DNA from: Myxococcus sp046520405
Lineage (GTDB): Bacteria > Myxococcota > Myxococcia > Myxococcales > Myxococcaceae
Length of the DNA: 64,000 bases
Direction of reading: 5' to 3'
Assembly (NCBI GenBank): GCA_046520405.1
Contig: JBKGHI010000012.1
Location: 1 to 64,000 of the forward strand
Made by a program: the position numbers and the translations under genes. Numbering within the stretch: position 1 is the first letter of the stretch; each line of letters begins with the position of its first letter. Shown in pieces: positions 42,282-51,204 of this stretch. The notes under the pieces are model-generated. The model worked only from the letters and a program-made list of their open reading frames with translations. It had not been told where the DNA came from and did no database searches.

Positions 42282-43451
42282 ATGTCGAACGTGAAGGGAA
42301 AGGGCTGGAGCGCGGTGCTGCTGGCAGGGCTGGTTGGCTGTGGCCAGGAGCCGCGGAAGCCGGCGCCCGAAGAGGAATCCATCAAGGCCGTGGAGGCGCA
42401 ATCGCGATTGCTGCAACCTCCCGCGGGCTGCACCGAAATCACGATGGGGGCGCTGGCGAACGGGGTTGGGGTGACGCCGGTGATGTACTCGCCGCAACCG
42501 ACGTACCGCGGCATCTTCGACAGCTTTGGCGACCCGGCGTTCGCGGACTCGGCACGCATCCGCCTGGACGTGAATACGGCGCCCGGCCTGTATGACTTGT
42601 CCGTGGGTGGAGGCAACACCTTCACCTGTGATCGCTGCGTCTTCGGCTATCAGGACGAGGGCTCGCCCGCGGAGAAGTTCTTCGTCGCCGACGCGGGCAC
42701 GCTCCTGCTTGCGTTGAAGGTGTCGCCGCAGCAGACGGTTGGCGCGCTGGCGAACGTGACGCTGCGCGAATCGGTGGATGCTCCGCCCCTCAACGCGCCG
42801 TACTGGGGCAGCGCGGTGGTTCCGGGCGGCGAGTGCCGGTGGATTCGCTTCGCGACGTGGAACACGGTGCGCAACGGCGGGTGCGACCCTCGTCAAGGCT
42901 CGCTGACGGCCAACCTGCCGGACACCACCTGCGTGCCGGATGACTACGCTGCCTCCGACGGCACGCTGGAGCGCGCGCTGGGGACCCAGGTCCAGGGCGA
43001 GGCCTGCACGAAGACCGCCGCGGCGAGCGAGTCCGAATTGGCTTCGACGGACTGCGAGCAGGGCTTCGCCTGTACCGACCTGCTGTCGGAAAACGCCCAG
43101 TGCCTCAAGACGTGTGACTACCGGGCGTCGAATCCTGGCTGTCCCTCCGGCACCATCTGCGGCGTGTACGGCCTGTGCGTCCAGCAGGCCGTCCTCGCGC
43201 AGATCGGCTTCTCGTTCGACCCCGCGCCGGTTGGAGAGACGTGCAGCCTGACCTTCGCGCACTTCTGCGGCAGCGAGGGCGCGCGCGGCATGTGCGCTGA
43301 CCTGAACCGAGACGGCAGGGGCGAGTGCTATCCCTACCGCCGAGCCCGCTCCGAGTGCGGTCCTGGCGAGGAGCTGGGCTACCTGAACAACTCGCGCCCC
43401 GGTGGCGGCTTCGACCGCGGCCACGGCTTCTGCTACCACGACGGCCTCTAG
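42282..43451 (+). CDS. Cysteine-rich lipoprotein of unknown function
   Basis: The ATG at 42282 is preceded by GGAG and gives a lipoprotein signal (SAVLLAGLVGCGQEP). The 389-residue protein has a first beta-rich half (GLYDLSVGGGNTFTCDRCVF) and a second half with over a dozen Cys (ACTKTAAASESELAST, QGFACTDLLSENAQCLKTCD, GTICGVYGLCVQQ). Such a layout is common in myxobacterial surface lipoproteins with disulfide-rich repeats. No homologous family is named. Confidence 0.7.
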   Translation: MSNVKGKGWSAVLLAGLVGCGQEPRKPAPEEESIKAVEAQSRLLQPPAGCTEITMGALANGVGVTPVMYSPQPTYRGIFDSFGDPAFADSARIRLDVNTAPGLYDLSVGGGNTFTCDRCVFGYQDEGSPAEKFFVADAGTLLLALKVSPQQTVGALANVTLRESVDAPPLNAPYWGSAVVPGGECRWIRFATWNTVRNGGCDPRQGSLTANLPDTTCVPDDYAASDGTLERALGTQVQGEACTKTAAASESELASTDCEQGFACTDLLSENAQCLKTCDYRASNPGCPSGTICGVYGLCVQQAVLAQIGFSFDPAPVGETCSLTFAHFCGSEGARGMCADLNRDGRGECYPYRRARSECGPGEELGYLNNSRPGGGFDRGHGFCYHDGL

Positions 43452-43460
43452 TCCTGCCCA

Positions 43461-43495
43461 CCACCGCCCGGTCCCTCACGCGGGCCGGGCGGTGG
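43461..43495. terminator. Shared terminator between convergent genes
   Basis: An 11-bp perfect stem (CCACCGCCCGG / CCGGGCGGTGG) with a 13-nt loop sits in the gap between the lipoprotein gene stop (43451) and the convergent immunity-like gene (43507). Confidence 0.6.
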
Positions 43496-43506
43496 GCGGG
43501 GCCCCG

Positions 43507-44088
43507 CTAGCGCCGCAAGGCCGCATCGAGTTCGCGAAGCAACGCACCGACCCGTCCACCACCACCCGGTGCGGCCGGGTAGCGCTTCAGGACGTCCACC
43601 ACGACGGAAGATGCAAGGGCTCGGGACCGCGCGATGTGGTCGGCGCCCACGGCCGGATTGTCTCCTTCGGCGAGTTCGAACGCTCGTGCGGCATGCGCGG
43701 CCGAGCCGAGGATGTGCTTCACCTGAGTGGCTTTCGCCAAGGGGTGGAGGAACGCCGCACCGGCTGCGGCGAGTGCCGCGCGCGCGGCGTCGCTCGCGGC
43801 AGCCTGCCCAGCGTCGCGTGCAGCCTGCGCCGCCCGTTGGGCTGCCCATGCGGCGTCACGGAGCACCTTGCTTCGCGCGGCTCCATCCGCGAACGCCTGC
43901 GCGGCTTCAATCGCGACGCGTGGGCGCTCATCGTCCGGGCGCTCACGCTCAAAGAGCACCAGCGCCGCCCGAGCGCAGGTCGCCGCGTAGCCGGCGACCT
44001 CGCGGAGTTCATGCATGCCGAGTTCGACTTTGCCCGCCTTCGCAGTCGCGTGTCCGAGCGTTGCTCCGGTGTTGCCCATATCGGGCAT
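43507..44088 (-). CDS. Imm-5-like putative immunity protein
   Basis: The 193-residue, all-helical Ala-rich protein opens with GATLGHATAKAGKVELGMHE and has EAAQAFADGAARSKVL. These are the features of the Imm-5-like putative immunity family found near contact-dependent toxins. No toxin gene is linked in the window; it may be an orphan immunity gene kept for defence against neighbours. Confidence 0.6.
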   Translation of the reverse strand: MPDMGNTGATLGHATAKAGKVELGMHELREVAGYAATCARAALVLFERERPDDERPRVAIEAAQAFADGAARSKVLRDAAWAAQRAAQAARDAGQAAASDAARAALAAAGAAFLHPLAKATQVKHILGSAAHAARAFELAEGDNPAVGADHIARSRALASSVVVDVLKRYPAAPGGGGRVGALLRELDAALRR

Positions 44089-44180
44089 TGACCATGAACG
44101 ATGAGGCTTCGCAAGGGAACGGGAGCAACGGCTTGCGGCGCCGGGCCTCGTCGAGGACAGCCCGGACCGGCACGTGTGGA

Positions 44181-46022
44181 CTACGGCGTCACGGGCGCGA
44201 AGAAGTCATTCCCTGACGGAGACAACGCGGTCCACCGCTGGTTGCGGACGTTGGGCGCGCGATATGTGAGGCCCTCGGCCTGCTCCCAGTCGCCGAGCAG
44301 TACGAAGATGTACGGACGGGCAAGGGTGTTGACGTTCCTCGTCCAGCGGTTCATCGCGCTCCCTCCCACCAGGCCGCCCACGCCAAAGTAGGACACGGAG
44401 ATTCCTCCCTCGGTGCCCGTCTCGGGCGTGAAGGGCAGGCCCTCGGCGGGGGTGCTGATGGCGCCGTAGGTGAGGCCGCTCACGACGCTGGTGAAGGTGT
44501 TGCCCCGGGAGCCATCGCCGTTGACGCCGAAGGAGCCGAAGGAGATGCCCTCGGCCGGCGAGTTGGGGCTGGCGTTCACCACCTGGATGCGGGCGTCCAG
44601 CGCCGTCGGGTCGAAGGTGTCCAGGAACGTGAAGGCACGCGGCCCCATGGCGCCCGTCTCTCCGGCCCGGCCGCTGACGACGACCAGGTATCGACGGCCC
44701 GGCTGGAGCGGCCCGGTCTGGACGCCGTCCAGCACGGTGGTGGCGGAGTCGGTGTTCAGGGTGAACTTCAGTTGATGGCCCGTCGCGGACGCCGGCAGGT
44801 CACCGATGGCGGGGCTGGCCTTGAACGTGAGGTCCACGGCGATGGGGATGTTGAGCGGGTCATTCGCGTTGAAGACCCGGAGCGGCTCCCCGTCCATGAG
44901 GCCATGGAGGAAGAAGAGGATGGGGTCCCGCTTGATGCGCAGCGCGCCGTTCTTCCCCGAAGGGACCAGCACCAGCGACGCAGCGCCGCCATCATCCATG
45001 CCGCGCCGGTCATCGCCGTAGGTGATGGCGAAGTAGGCCGTCCCGGGCGTCAGGGCCCCTTCCGGCAGCGTGAAGCTCGCGGTACCGCTCACGGAGGGGA
45101 GGATGATGTCGCTCGTGCCCGACCCGGACAGCACGAGTTGAGTGAGGTTCGCTGGGGCGACATGCCCCGCGATGCCCGAGGCGGTGGCGTCCGCCGAGAA
45201 CGGCGACACGGTGGAGAACGGGTCCGCGGCGCCCACCGACAGCCGGCGGGCACGGTTCGCGGCGGCCACTCGGTCCGCGGTGATGTGGCGCAACCGGACT
45301 TCGTTGGCCCCCACCGCGCCGAACGCCTCCTTCACCGCGAGGAGCTGCGGCCGGTCGAAGCGCGCCGTTTGCCCCTCGCGGGACATGAGGCCGACCCCCA
45401 CCAGCGTCACGCGCTCGCCCGCCGCCAGGGACACGTCGGACACCGTGGCCAGGGCCGCGCTCGAGGCTTCCGAGCCCGCGGCGCGGATGGCGAAGCTCAA
45501 GCCCGTGCCGGGCGCCACCTGCGCGTAGTCCGTCGAGTTCCTGTCTCCGGGCTCCACCGCGGAGAACAGCCGTGTGTCGCCTTGCCAGGCATCCATCCGG
45601 ACGCTGCCCGCGTTCCACATGGTATGCGGCTCCGAGGCGTTGCCGTCATACAAGACGTTGACGAACCGGACGCACGCCACGGTGGGAGGGCAGGGGACGT
45701 CCGGTTCCGGGGCCGTGCCCGCGTCCTGTTCGGGGTCGATGCCACCATCCGGCTCCGGCTCCGGGTCTCCGCCGTCGCCGGGAGGCGTCCCCGCGTCGGT
45801 GCCTGCATCCACCCCGGCGTCGGTCCCTGCATCCACGCCCGTGGCCTGCACGGGCACCAGCTCGCACTTCTCCGCGCGGCAGCTCCACTGTTCTCCTTCG
45901 GGCGCCTGCCCGTTGTCGCTTCGGCAATCGAACGCATCCACGCACTCGGAGCCGCAGCCGGTACTGACCGCCGCCAGCCCGAGGCCGACTGCCAGGAACC
46001 ACCCTCTCAAGACATTGCTCAT
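44181..46022 (-). CDS. DUF4397-domain lipoprotein
   Basis: The ATG at 46022 follows GGGAGGGGGAG. The 613-residue protein has a lipobox (LGLAAVSTGCGSECVDA), a Cys-rich start, then an Asp/Thr/Gly-rich low-complexity linker (VDAGTDAGVDAGTDAG), and two DUF4397-type beta regions (ACVRFVNVLYDGNAS; ARIQVVNASPNSPAEGISF). DUF4397 domains occur in surface-exposed lipoproteins of unknown role. It is 88 bp downstream of the tetra-CxxCH protein, suggesting joint action. Confidence 0.75.
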   Translation of the reverse strand: MSNVLRGWFLAVGLGLAAVSTGCGSECVDAFDCRSDNGQAPEGEQWSCRAEKCELVPVQATGVDAGTDAGVDAGTDAGTPPGDGGDPEPEPDGGIDPEQDAGTAPEPDVPCPPTVACVRFVNVLYDGNASEPHTMWNAGSVRMDAWQGDTRLFSAVEPGDRNSTDYAQVAPGTGLSFAIRAAGSEASSAALATVSDVSLAAGERVTLVGVGLMSREGQTARFDRPQLLAVKEAFGAVGANEVRLRHITADRVAAANRARRLSVGAADPFSTVSPFSADATASGIAGHVAPANLTQLVLSGSGTSDIILPSVSGTASFTLPEGALTPGTAYFAITYGDDRRGMDDGGAASLVLVPSGKNGALRIKRDPILFFLHGLMDGEPLRVFNANDPLNIPIAVDLTFKASPAIGDLPASATGHQLKFTLNTDSATTVLDGVQTGPLQPGRRYLVVVSGRAGETGAMGPRAFTFLDTFDPTALDARIQVVNASPNSPAEGISFGSFGVNGDGSRGNTFTSVVSGLTYGAISTPAEGLPFTPETGTEGGISVSYFGVGGLVGGSAMNRWTRNVNTLARPYIFVLLGDWEQAEGLTYRAPNVRNQRWTALSPSGNDFFAPVTP

Positions 46023-46110
46023 GACGCGCGCTCCCCCTCCCGGGAAGGCCGGTGTTGTGGTGTCTGACAAAGGAAGAGAGGGGCGCGCGGGTGGGCCGCC
46101 CCTCCCGGCG

Positions 46111-48810
46111 CTACCGCTTCTCGCACTCGCTGCGCAGAGGCGCGATGCGCCCCTGGGACAGCTCGTCTCGCAGGTAGATGTAGGCCATCACGCCCGCATT
46201 GAACCGGGCCCGCTGGAGCCACTCGTGCATGGCCATGGCATCGCTCCCACTGCGGATGTCATCGGTCAGCGGGTTGTTCAGGGTGCAGATCTGCGTCCAG
46301 AGGCTCGTTCCTCCAATGGCGCGGACGTTCCCGCTCGGCGGTGTCGCGGTGGCGAAGACGCCGCGGCGGATGAGCTCACATGCGCCCTGCGCCGCCCCCA
46401 GCATGTTGGCGCCCCATTCCGCCCAGTCCTCCACGTTGCTGGAGAAGTCGATGTCCACCTCGCCGTACTTCACCCACGCTTGCATGAACCGCGGGGTGAG
46501 GCTCAGGTTGGCACCGCCGTCGGCCATCCATGCGAGGTATCGGGCGCCGCCGTGCGGCCCGTACTCCTGCTCGAAGGGCACCAGGTGGCTTTCGCCCGAG
46601 GCGGCGCGGCCGAACAGGCCGAACTGCGGACTGACGAGGTTGGCCACACGCGCGCCTCGCCATGCCACCAACGCCTTGGCCGCGCCGCTCTGGCCGTCTC
46701 CCGCGCGGCCGTGGCAGTTGGCACAGACACCCTGGAAGACCGTCGCCCCCGGGGTGGTGTAGTAGAGTTCGCCCCAGGGCCGCCTCGGCACGCCCCGCCG
46801 GTCGACCATCCACGATTCGATAGAGGTGGGCGCGGAAGCCGTGGGGAACTCGCAGCGGCCCGGCTTGAGGTCCCACCAGTTCGTGGGGAACTGCTTCTGG
46901 GCCAGTTGCTCGTGGGCTTCGGTGATGGGAAAGCGCGTCAGGTATTCCCACGGCGCGTGGCCAATTCGCTGCTGCCATTCCGGGTTGCGGGGCTCGTAGG
47001 GCCGCTTGTCCGTGAAATCCTCGCCCACCCACCGAACGTCCGAGGTGGTGTCACAATCCTCCGCCACGACGGCATCCGCCTGCCGCAGCCGCTCCTGCTT
47101 CGCGGCCGCTTTCTCCTCCGCGGTTCGCGTCGCGTCCGCCCTGGGCCAGTCCATGGACGCAATCCAACGCGCCACCAGCAACGACGCCCGGCAGTCGGTG
47201 CCCGGCACATTGACGGGCATGTGGATGTTCGTCTCGTTGGTGTCTCGCGCCACGCGCTCGTACATCGTGCTGGAGGGCGTATTGGCACGCAGGTCCGCGC
47301 TGAAGTCCGCGGCTTCCACCACGTACTTGCGCTGCTTGTTGGTCTCCAACACGTCGAAGGGGTTCCAGCCGAAGAGGATGCCGCCCGCGGAGAAGTCCAG
47401 GGAGGCGAGCTCCGAATTGCTCTGCACCGCGAAGCCCTTGGGGTTGTGGCACTGCGCGCAGTTGCCAACGAAATACGCCTGGAGCTCCAACTCCTCCTGG
47501 GTCCGCGGAGGCCGGCCCTCCGCGGCGGACTCCAACTTCGGCAGGTCCGCCGCCGAGCGCAGGCCGGTGATGACCCCATAGAGGATGAGCCGGTCCACCT
47601 GCGACAGCTCGTCCTCGAGAATGTCCCCGAGGGGGCTCAGCCCACCCTCGCCCTTGGCGCGGCGATTGATTTCCAGTGGGGTGAAGCCCAGGACGAAGTT
47701 CTGTCCCTCGGACCCGGTGTGGCAGTTGATGCAGCGGTGGCGGCCGGGAATGGCGTAGTTGCGCGTGGTGCCGGTCTGCTCATCCGTCTCATAGGTGATG
47801 ACGCGATCGGCGAAGTCGGACCCATCCCGGTACGTGCCCCGGTGGAGCTCGGCGACCGTGCCTTCCTCGTTCCAGACGTACGTTCCAAACACCGCATCCT
47901 GCCAACGCTCCCGGGTGACGATGAGGCGCGTCTCAATCTTCCGGTAGCGCACCATGCCGTCGGCGCCCCGTACGTCCTTGAAGAAGGTCTTGTAGAAGCG
48001 GGTGTTGGGCGGAACCTTGAACGACTTCGTGGCCGGGTCGTACTCAATGGACTTCCCCGCCGGCACGTGCACCAGCCGAAGCTTCTTCGCGTGGTCCGAG
48101 AAGAGCTGGTACGTGGGCACGAAGGCGAACGTGCCGGAGCGCGCCAGTCTTTCGGCGTCCATCGAGGTGATGTCGGTGTCCGTCTCCGACAGGAAGCGGG
48201 GCAGTTGCGTCAGGTTCGCGAACCAGGCGTCCTTGTCAGGGGCACTGCCCAGCGCCTCCTCGGCGGGAATGCAGTTGCCCAGGTCGGTCATGGACGCGGC
48301 CACCTCGGTGCCCACCGGGTCATCGAGCTCGGCTCCCGTTCCCGCGTTCACGGTGAACGTGCCCTCGGGCGTTCCCTGCTCCAACCAGGCGGAGAGCTGC
48401 GCGCCCAGTTCCACGGCCTTCTTGAGCTGGTCGGCTGAAGCCGTGGGGGGCATCTCCCCGCGCTCGATGCGCACCAGCATGCGGGGGGCCTTGTTCTTCA
48501 AATCGTCATAGGCGCTCGTGAAGGAGAAGCCTCCGTCGGACCTGCCGCCCTGATGGCACGTTCCGCATTCGGCGCCCGCGCGTGCCGCCAGGCCGGCGAA
48601 GGTCTCTTGATAGCTCTTCCGGGGCGCCGCGGGGCGCACGGGAATCCGCTCGCTGGAGCGGGCTGGAAGACAGGACACCGTCACACCAGCGTCGGGCTCG
48701 GGTACGGGCGCCGGTGAGGGGTCGTCCTTGCATCCGGGCAGACATGAAAGGGACAGCAGGACCACCCCTAGCGCCATACGTGGGACGAGCAAACCCCGCG
48801 TCATCCTCAT
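46111..48810 (-). CDS. Multiheme cytochrome c-like lipoprotein (four CxxCH)
   Basis: AGGAGG precedes the ATG at 48810. The 899-residue protein has a lipoprotein signal (LLSLSCLPGC) and four heme-binding CxxCH motifs: CGTCHQG, CINCHTG, CAQCHNP and CANCHGR, spaced along the chain. The rest is largely beta with WDLKPGRCEFPTAS and other Trp-rich turns. Such proteins carry electrons at the cell surface or in the periplasm. No oxidase or other cytochrome gene is adjacent. It is the first gene of a two-gene unit with the DUF4397 lipoprotein. Confidence 0.82.
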   Translation of the reverse strand: MRMTRGLLVPRMALGVVLLSLSCLPGCKDDPSPAPVPEPDAGVTVSCLPARSSERIPVRPAAPRKSYQETFAGLAARAGAECGTCHQGGRSDGGFSFTSAYDDLKNKAPRMLVRIERGEMPPTASADQLKKAVELGAQLSAWLEQGTPEGTFTVNAGTGAELDDPVGTEVAASMTDLGNCIPAEEALGSAPDKDAWFANLTQLPRFLSETDTDITSMDAERLARSGTFAFVPTYQLFSDHAKKLRLVHVPAGKSIEYDPATKSFKVPPNTRFYKTFFKDVRGADGMVRYRKIETRLIVTRERWQDAVFGTYVWNEEGTVAELHRGTYRDGSDFADRVITYETDEQTGTTRNYAIPGRHRCINCHTGSEGQNFVLGFTPLEINRRAKGEGGLSPLGDILEDELSQVDRLILYGVITGLRSAADLPKLESAAEGRPPRTQEELELQAYFVGNCAQCHNPKGFAVQSNSELASLDFSAGGILFGWNPFDVLETNKQRKYVVEAADFSADLRANTPSSTMYERVARDTNETNIHMPVNVPGTDCRASLLVARWIASMDWPRADATRTAEEKAAAKQERLRQADAVVAEDCDTTSDVRWVGEDFTDKRPYEPRNPEWQQRIGHAPWEYLTRFPITEAHEQLAQKQFPTNWWDLKPGRCEFPTASAPTSIESWMVDRRGVPRRPWGELYYTTPGATVFQGVCANCHGRAGDGQSGAAKALVAWRGARVANLVSPQFGLFGRAASGESHLVPFEQEYGPHGGARYLAWMADGGANLSLTPRFMQAWVKYGEVDIDFSSNVEDWAEWGANMLGAAQGACELIRRGVFATATPPSGNVRAIGGTSLWTQICTLNNPLTDDIRSGSDAMAMHEWLQRARFNAGVMAYIYLRDELSQGRIAPLRSECEKR

Positions 48811-49185
48811 GAAGCACGCCTCCTGATTCCTTGCGGATTTCGCGCGGCACCCTATCTCAGACGTTCTGCGCGTCGAGGCAAAAGCAGACATGCCCTGTGT
48901 GCGCGCGTGAAGATTTACCTGGCCGTGACGGCCTGCACATCAGACAGACACGTTCCCGTGGGCTGGTGCGCCGCGAGTCCTGCTGAGACACATTGCGTCT
49001 CCAGGAACGTGACGGGTCCGTTACCAGATGTCTGGAAACGCAGGTGGGCACTGGCGTGAAGCATTGAGGGCTGGGGCGTTTCTTCAGGATTGACTACGAC
49101 AGACCCGACTTGACGACAGACGGACCAGGAGGGAACTCCCTCCTGGCCCGCAGCCATCAAAAGCCTGGGAAGACAGCCGGGGTGA
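48811..49185. other. Intergenic region upstream of the cytochrome gene
   Basis: 375 bp hold the promoter region of the cytochrome gene near 48811-48900 and the terminator of the gene ending at 49186 (49125-49146). Between 48900 and 49120 I see no gene, tRNA or repeat; short frames on the minus strand are not supported by a ribosome site. Confidence 0.4.
49125..49146 (-). terminator. Hairpin terminator of the PstS-like gene
   Basis: A perfect 9-bp stem (CCAGGAGGG / CCCTCCTGG) with an AACT loop lies 40 bp past the stop codon at 49186. Confidence 0.6.
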
Positions 49186-50253
49186 TTACTGGCAGGTCCC
49201 CGCGCCGCGGCCGTCGTCGTTCACACCGCCGCACTTCAGCGGCGTGGTGGCGTCGCAAGCGATGAAGCCCTGGTTCTCCAGGATGGCCTCGAACGCCGCG
49301 GTGTCCGTGTCGTAGATGTACGAGTAGAGGATGTCCTCCTCGACCGAGCGCGGGCTGAGCGTGTTCTCGTTGAGGAAGATCTTCCGCGCGAGCGGATAGA
49401 CGCCCGCCTGGCCGGTGATGAGCTTGCGGATGTTCGCCTCGTTCGAGGCGATGCCGTCCACGTTGACCTTGAGGTTGGCCGCCAGCGCGGGCGGGGTCGG
49501 GTAGATGGCGGAGTCACCCGCGAAGGCGATGGCGGTGGCGTCGTTGGCGGTCAGCTTGCCGATGCAGACGGTGGCGCTGTCGGCCGTGGTGCACGGGGCG
49601 GGGTTGGTCGCGCTGCCATCGAAGATGGTCACGATGCCGTCGCAGAAGGCGGCGCTGGTGTTCTCCGCGACCTTCTCCTTGAAGACCTCCGTGGTGCCGG
49701 ACAGGTCATCCCTGCGGTAGATCTTGATGGGGCCCGTGCGGCTGCTGCCCGGGACCTGGCTCCAGCTCGTCCAGCACGCGCCGTTGATGTTGGTGACGGT
49801 GCCGTTCACCGTGCGGCGGTAGGACTTGAAGAAGAGGTTGGCCACGTTGTCACGGCTGATGTTCGTCAGTCCGTTGTTCGCCTTGACCCATACGTTCACC
49901 GCGTCCAGCGCGATGACGTTGCTGCGCTCACCCGGCTGGCAGGGCGTCCGGAGGTCGCGCGACATGGGCGCGAGCGCCTGCTGGTGCGGGTTGGGGCACA
50001 CGGCGCTCCCTCCGCCGCGCAGACAGGTCTCACCCACGCTGGAGCCCGTGCCGGCATAGAGCAGCCCCGCGCCGGAGCCGGTGTTGGCGGCGACCAGCGC
50101 GCCCTTCAGCGTGTCGGAGCCGTACAGTTCATTGTTCGGCCCCAGGTTCTGCACCGCCGACTTCAGCTCCGTGCCGCCCGTGGACTGACCATCGCAACCC
50201 ACGACCGAAACCGCCACAACCGCCGCGGACATCACCGTCTTCATCATCTTCAT
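49186..50253 (-). CDS. PstS-like periplasmic substrate-binding lipoprotein
   Basis: GAGGAG lies before the ATG at 50253. The 355-residue protein has a lipobox (SAAVVAVSVVGCDGQ) and resembles phosphate-binding PstS-type periplasmic-binding proteins: ELYGSDTLKGALVAANTGSG, VNVWVKANNGLTNIS, VANLFFKSYRR, RRDDLSGTTEVFKE and VYPLARKIFLN. Four disulfide-forming Cys pairs are likely. No Pst permease or ATPase is linked, so it may act as a standalone surface or signalling binder. Confidence 0.7.
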   Translation of the reverse strand: MKMMKTVMSAAVVAVSVVGCDGQSTGGTELKSAVQNLGPNNELYGSDTLKGALVAANTGSGAGLLYAGTGSSVGETCLRGGGSAVCPNPHQQALAPMSRDLRTPCQPGERSNVIALDAVNVWVKANNGLTNISRDNVANLFFKSYRRTVNGTVTNINGACWTSWSQVPGSSRTGPIKIYRRDDLSGTTEVFKEKVAENTSAAFCDGIVTIFDGSATNPAPCTTADSATVCIGKLTANDATAIAFAGDSAIYPTPPALAANLKVNVDGIASNEANIRKLITGQAGVYPLARKIFLNENTLSPRSVEEDILYSYIYDTDTAAFEAILENQGFIACDATTPLKCGGVNDDGRGAGTCQ

Positions 50254-50596
50254 GGACGACTCCTCAGGTGTTGCAAGGGGTTGACACGTCGTTCGACGTC
50301 CGACGTTTCCTGGCGAAGAGGGACCTCCCCACACTGTGGGACGAAGATGCGAGTCATTGGCTCGTGGGAGGAACATCGACCCCGGAGCGCTCCGGGGTCG
50401 ACGGGACGCAAGGTGCCTCAACCTGAAAGGAGTTGCTGGTTCAGTTATGTCAAATCCCTGCCAGCGACGGGTGACACCGCTGTGTGGGAAATTTCCTGAA
50501 GGCAAACGTCACGGATTCCTCAAGCATTGGCGGCACTGCGCACCGACGCTGAAGCGAGTCAGCCCCGATGGTGGCTCAGCCCCTGCTGGCGACGCG
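50254..50596. other. 343-bp control region with a perfect palindrome
   Basis: It carries the promoter of the PstS-like gene and the 3' side of the GFA gene. The palindrome at 50376-50401 is the only structured element; no additional coding frame has a ribosome site. Confidence 0.4.
50376..50401. terminator. 26-bp perfect palindrome
   Basis: TCGACCCCGGAGC is followed directly by its reverse complement. As RNA it forms an 11-bp stem capped by GCGC. It lies 195 bp after the stop of the GFA gene and 123 bp before the PstS-like start, on the same strand, so it could terminate the first or attenuate the second; as DNA it is also a candidate regulator site. Confidence 0.4.
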
Positions 50597-51034
50597 TCAG
50601 GCCCGATGCAGGGGCCACGGCTGCGGGCGCGCACCCGCCTCCCAGTTGTCGTTGTAGCCATCCCAGTGCTGGATGCTGAGCAGGGCGACATCCACGCCGT
50701 CCAGGCAGCCGACGTTGACGCTGGCGAACTCGCCTCCCAGCATCTCCACGTAGCCGCCGCCGAAGCACTGAACCCCGCAGCGCTTGCAGAACTTGCGGAA
50801 GTTGGGGCTGTCGCCCACCCGGTACTCGCCCAGATGCGCCTCACCGGAGAGGACGCGGAACGTCTTGGGCGGCACCTGGGTCGTCGTCCCGCCCATCTTC
50901 GTGCAGATGGAGCAGTTGCAGCGGTTCACCGGCTCGGAGAGGTCCAGTTCGGCCTCGAATCGGACGGCGCCACAGTGGCAGCCACCCACGTACTTCTTCA
51001 GGTTGCGGGAAGAGATGGAGGGGGTCTCGCTCAT
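50597..51034 (-). CDS. GFA-family (CENP-V/GFA) zinc-binding protein
   Basis: The 145-residue protein shows the GFA fold with zinc-binding cysteines: GGCHCGAVRFEAE, NRCNCSICTKMGG and RKFCKRCGVQCFG. The family is named after glutathione-dependent formaldehyde-activating enzyme, but most bacterial members have unknown activity. CCGGAG precedes the ATG. It stands alone. Confidence 0.88.
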   Translation of the reverse strand: MSETPSISSRNLKKYVGGCHCGAVRFEAELDLSEPVNRCNCSICTKMGGTTTQVPPKTFRVLSGEAHLGEYRVGDSPNFRKFCKRCGVQCFGGGYVEMLGGEFASVNVGCLDGVDVALLSIQHWDGYNDNWEAGARPQPWPLHRA

Positions 51035-51204
51035 GACGGTGTGCTCCGGGTGAGTGCGTCGGATGAGGGAGATATGGCCCTGGGTCGTGACAGGAGTATG
51101 TCAGGTTTCTTTCGGGCCGAGCGCCCCTGACGCGCTGCTTCCATGCGGTGTTCGCGCAGCTTCTCGGGGGAGGGAGAGGGGCTGGCGTCCCAGCCATCCT
51201 CACC

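Noticed and set aside
42033..43439. 468-residue minus-strand frame opposite the Cys-rich lipoprotein
   Set aside because: Lipobox, ribosome site and Cys pattern support the plus strand; the antisense frame is Arg/Val-rich nonsense.
45790..45860. Short tandem repeat that might be a CRISPR or minisatellite
   Set aside because: It encodes the in-frame DAGTDAGVDAG linker of a lipoprotein; no spacers, period too short.
45574..48438. 954-residue open frame on the plus strand opposite the cytochrome gene
   Set aside because: It is a shadow frame of high-GC coding DNA; composition is Arg/Val/Gly-rich nonsense, with no ribosome site, while the minus strand has CxxCH motifs and a lipobox.
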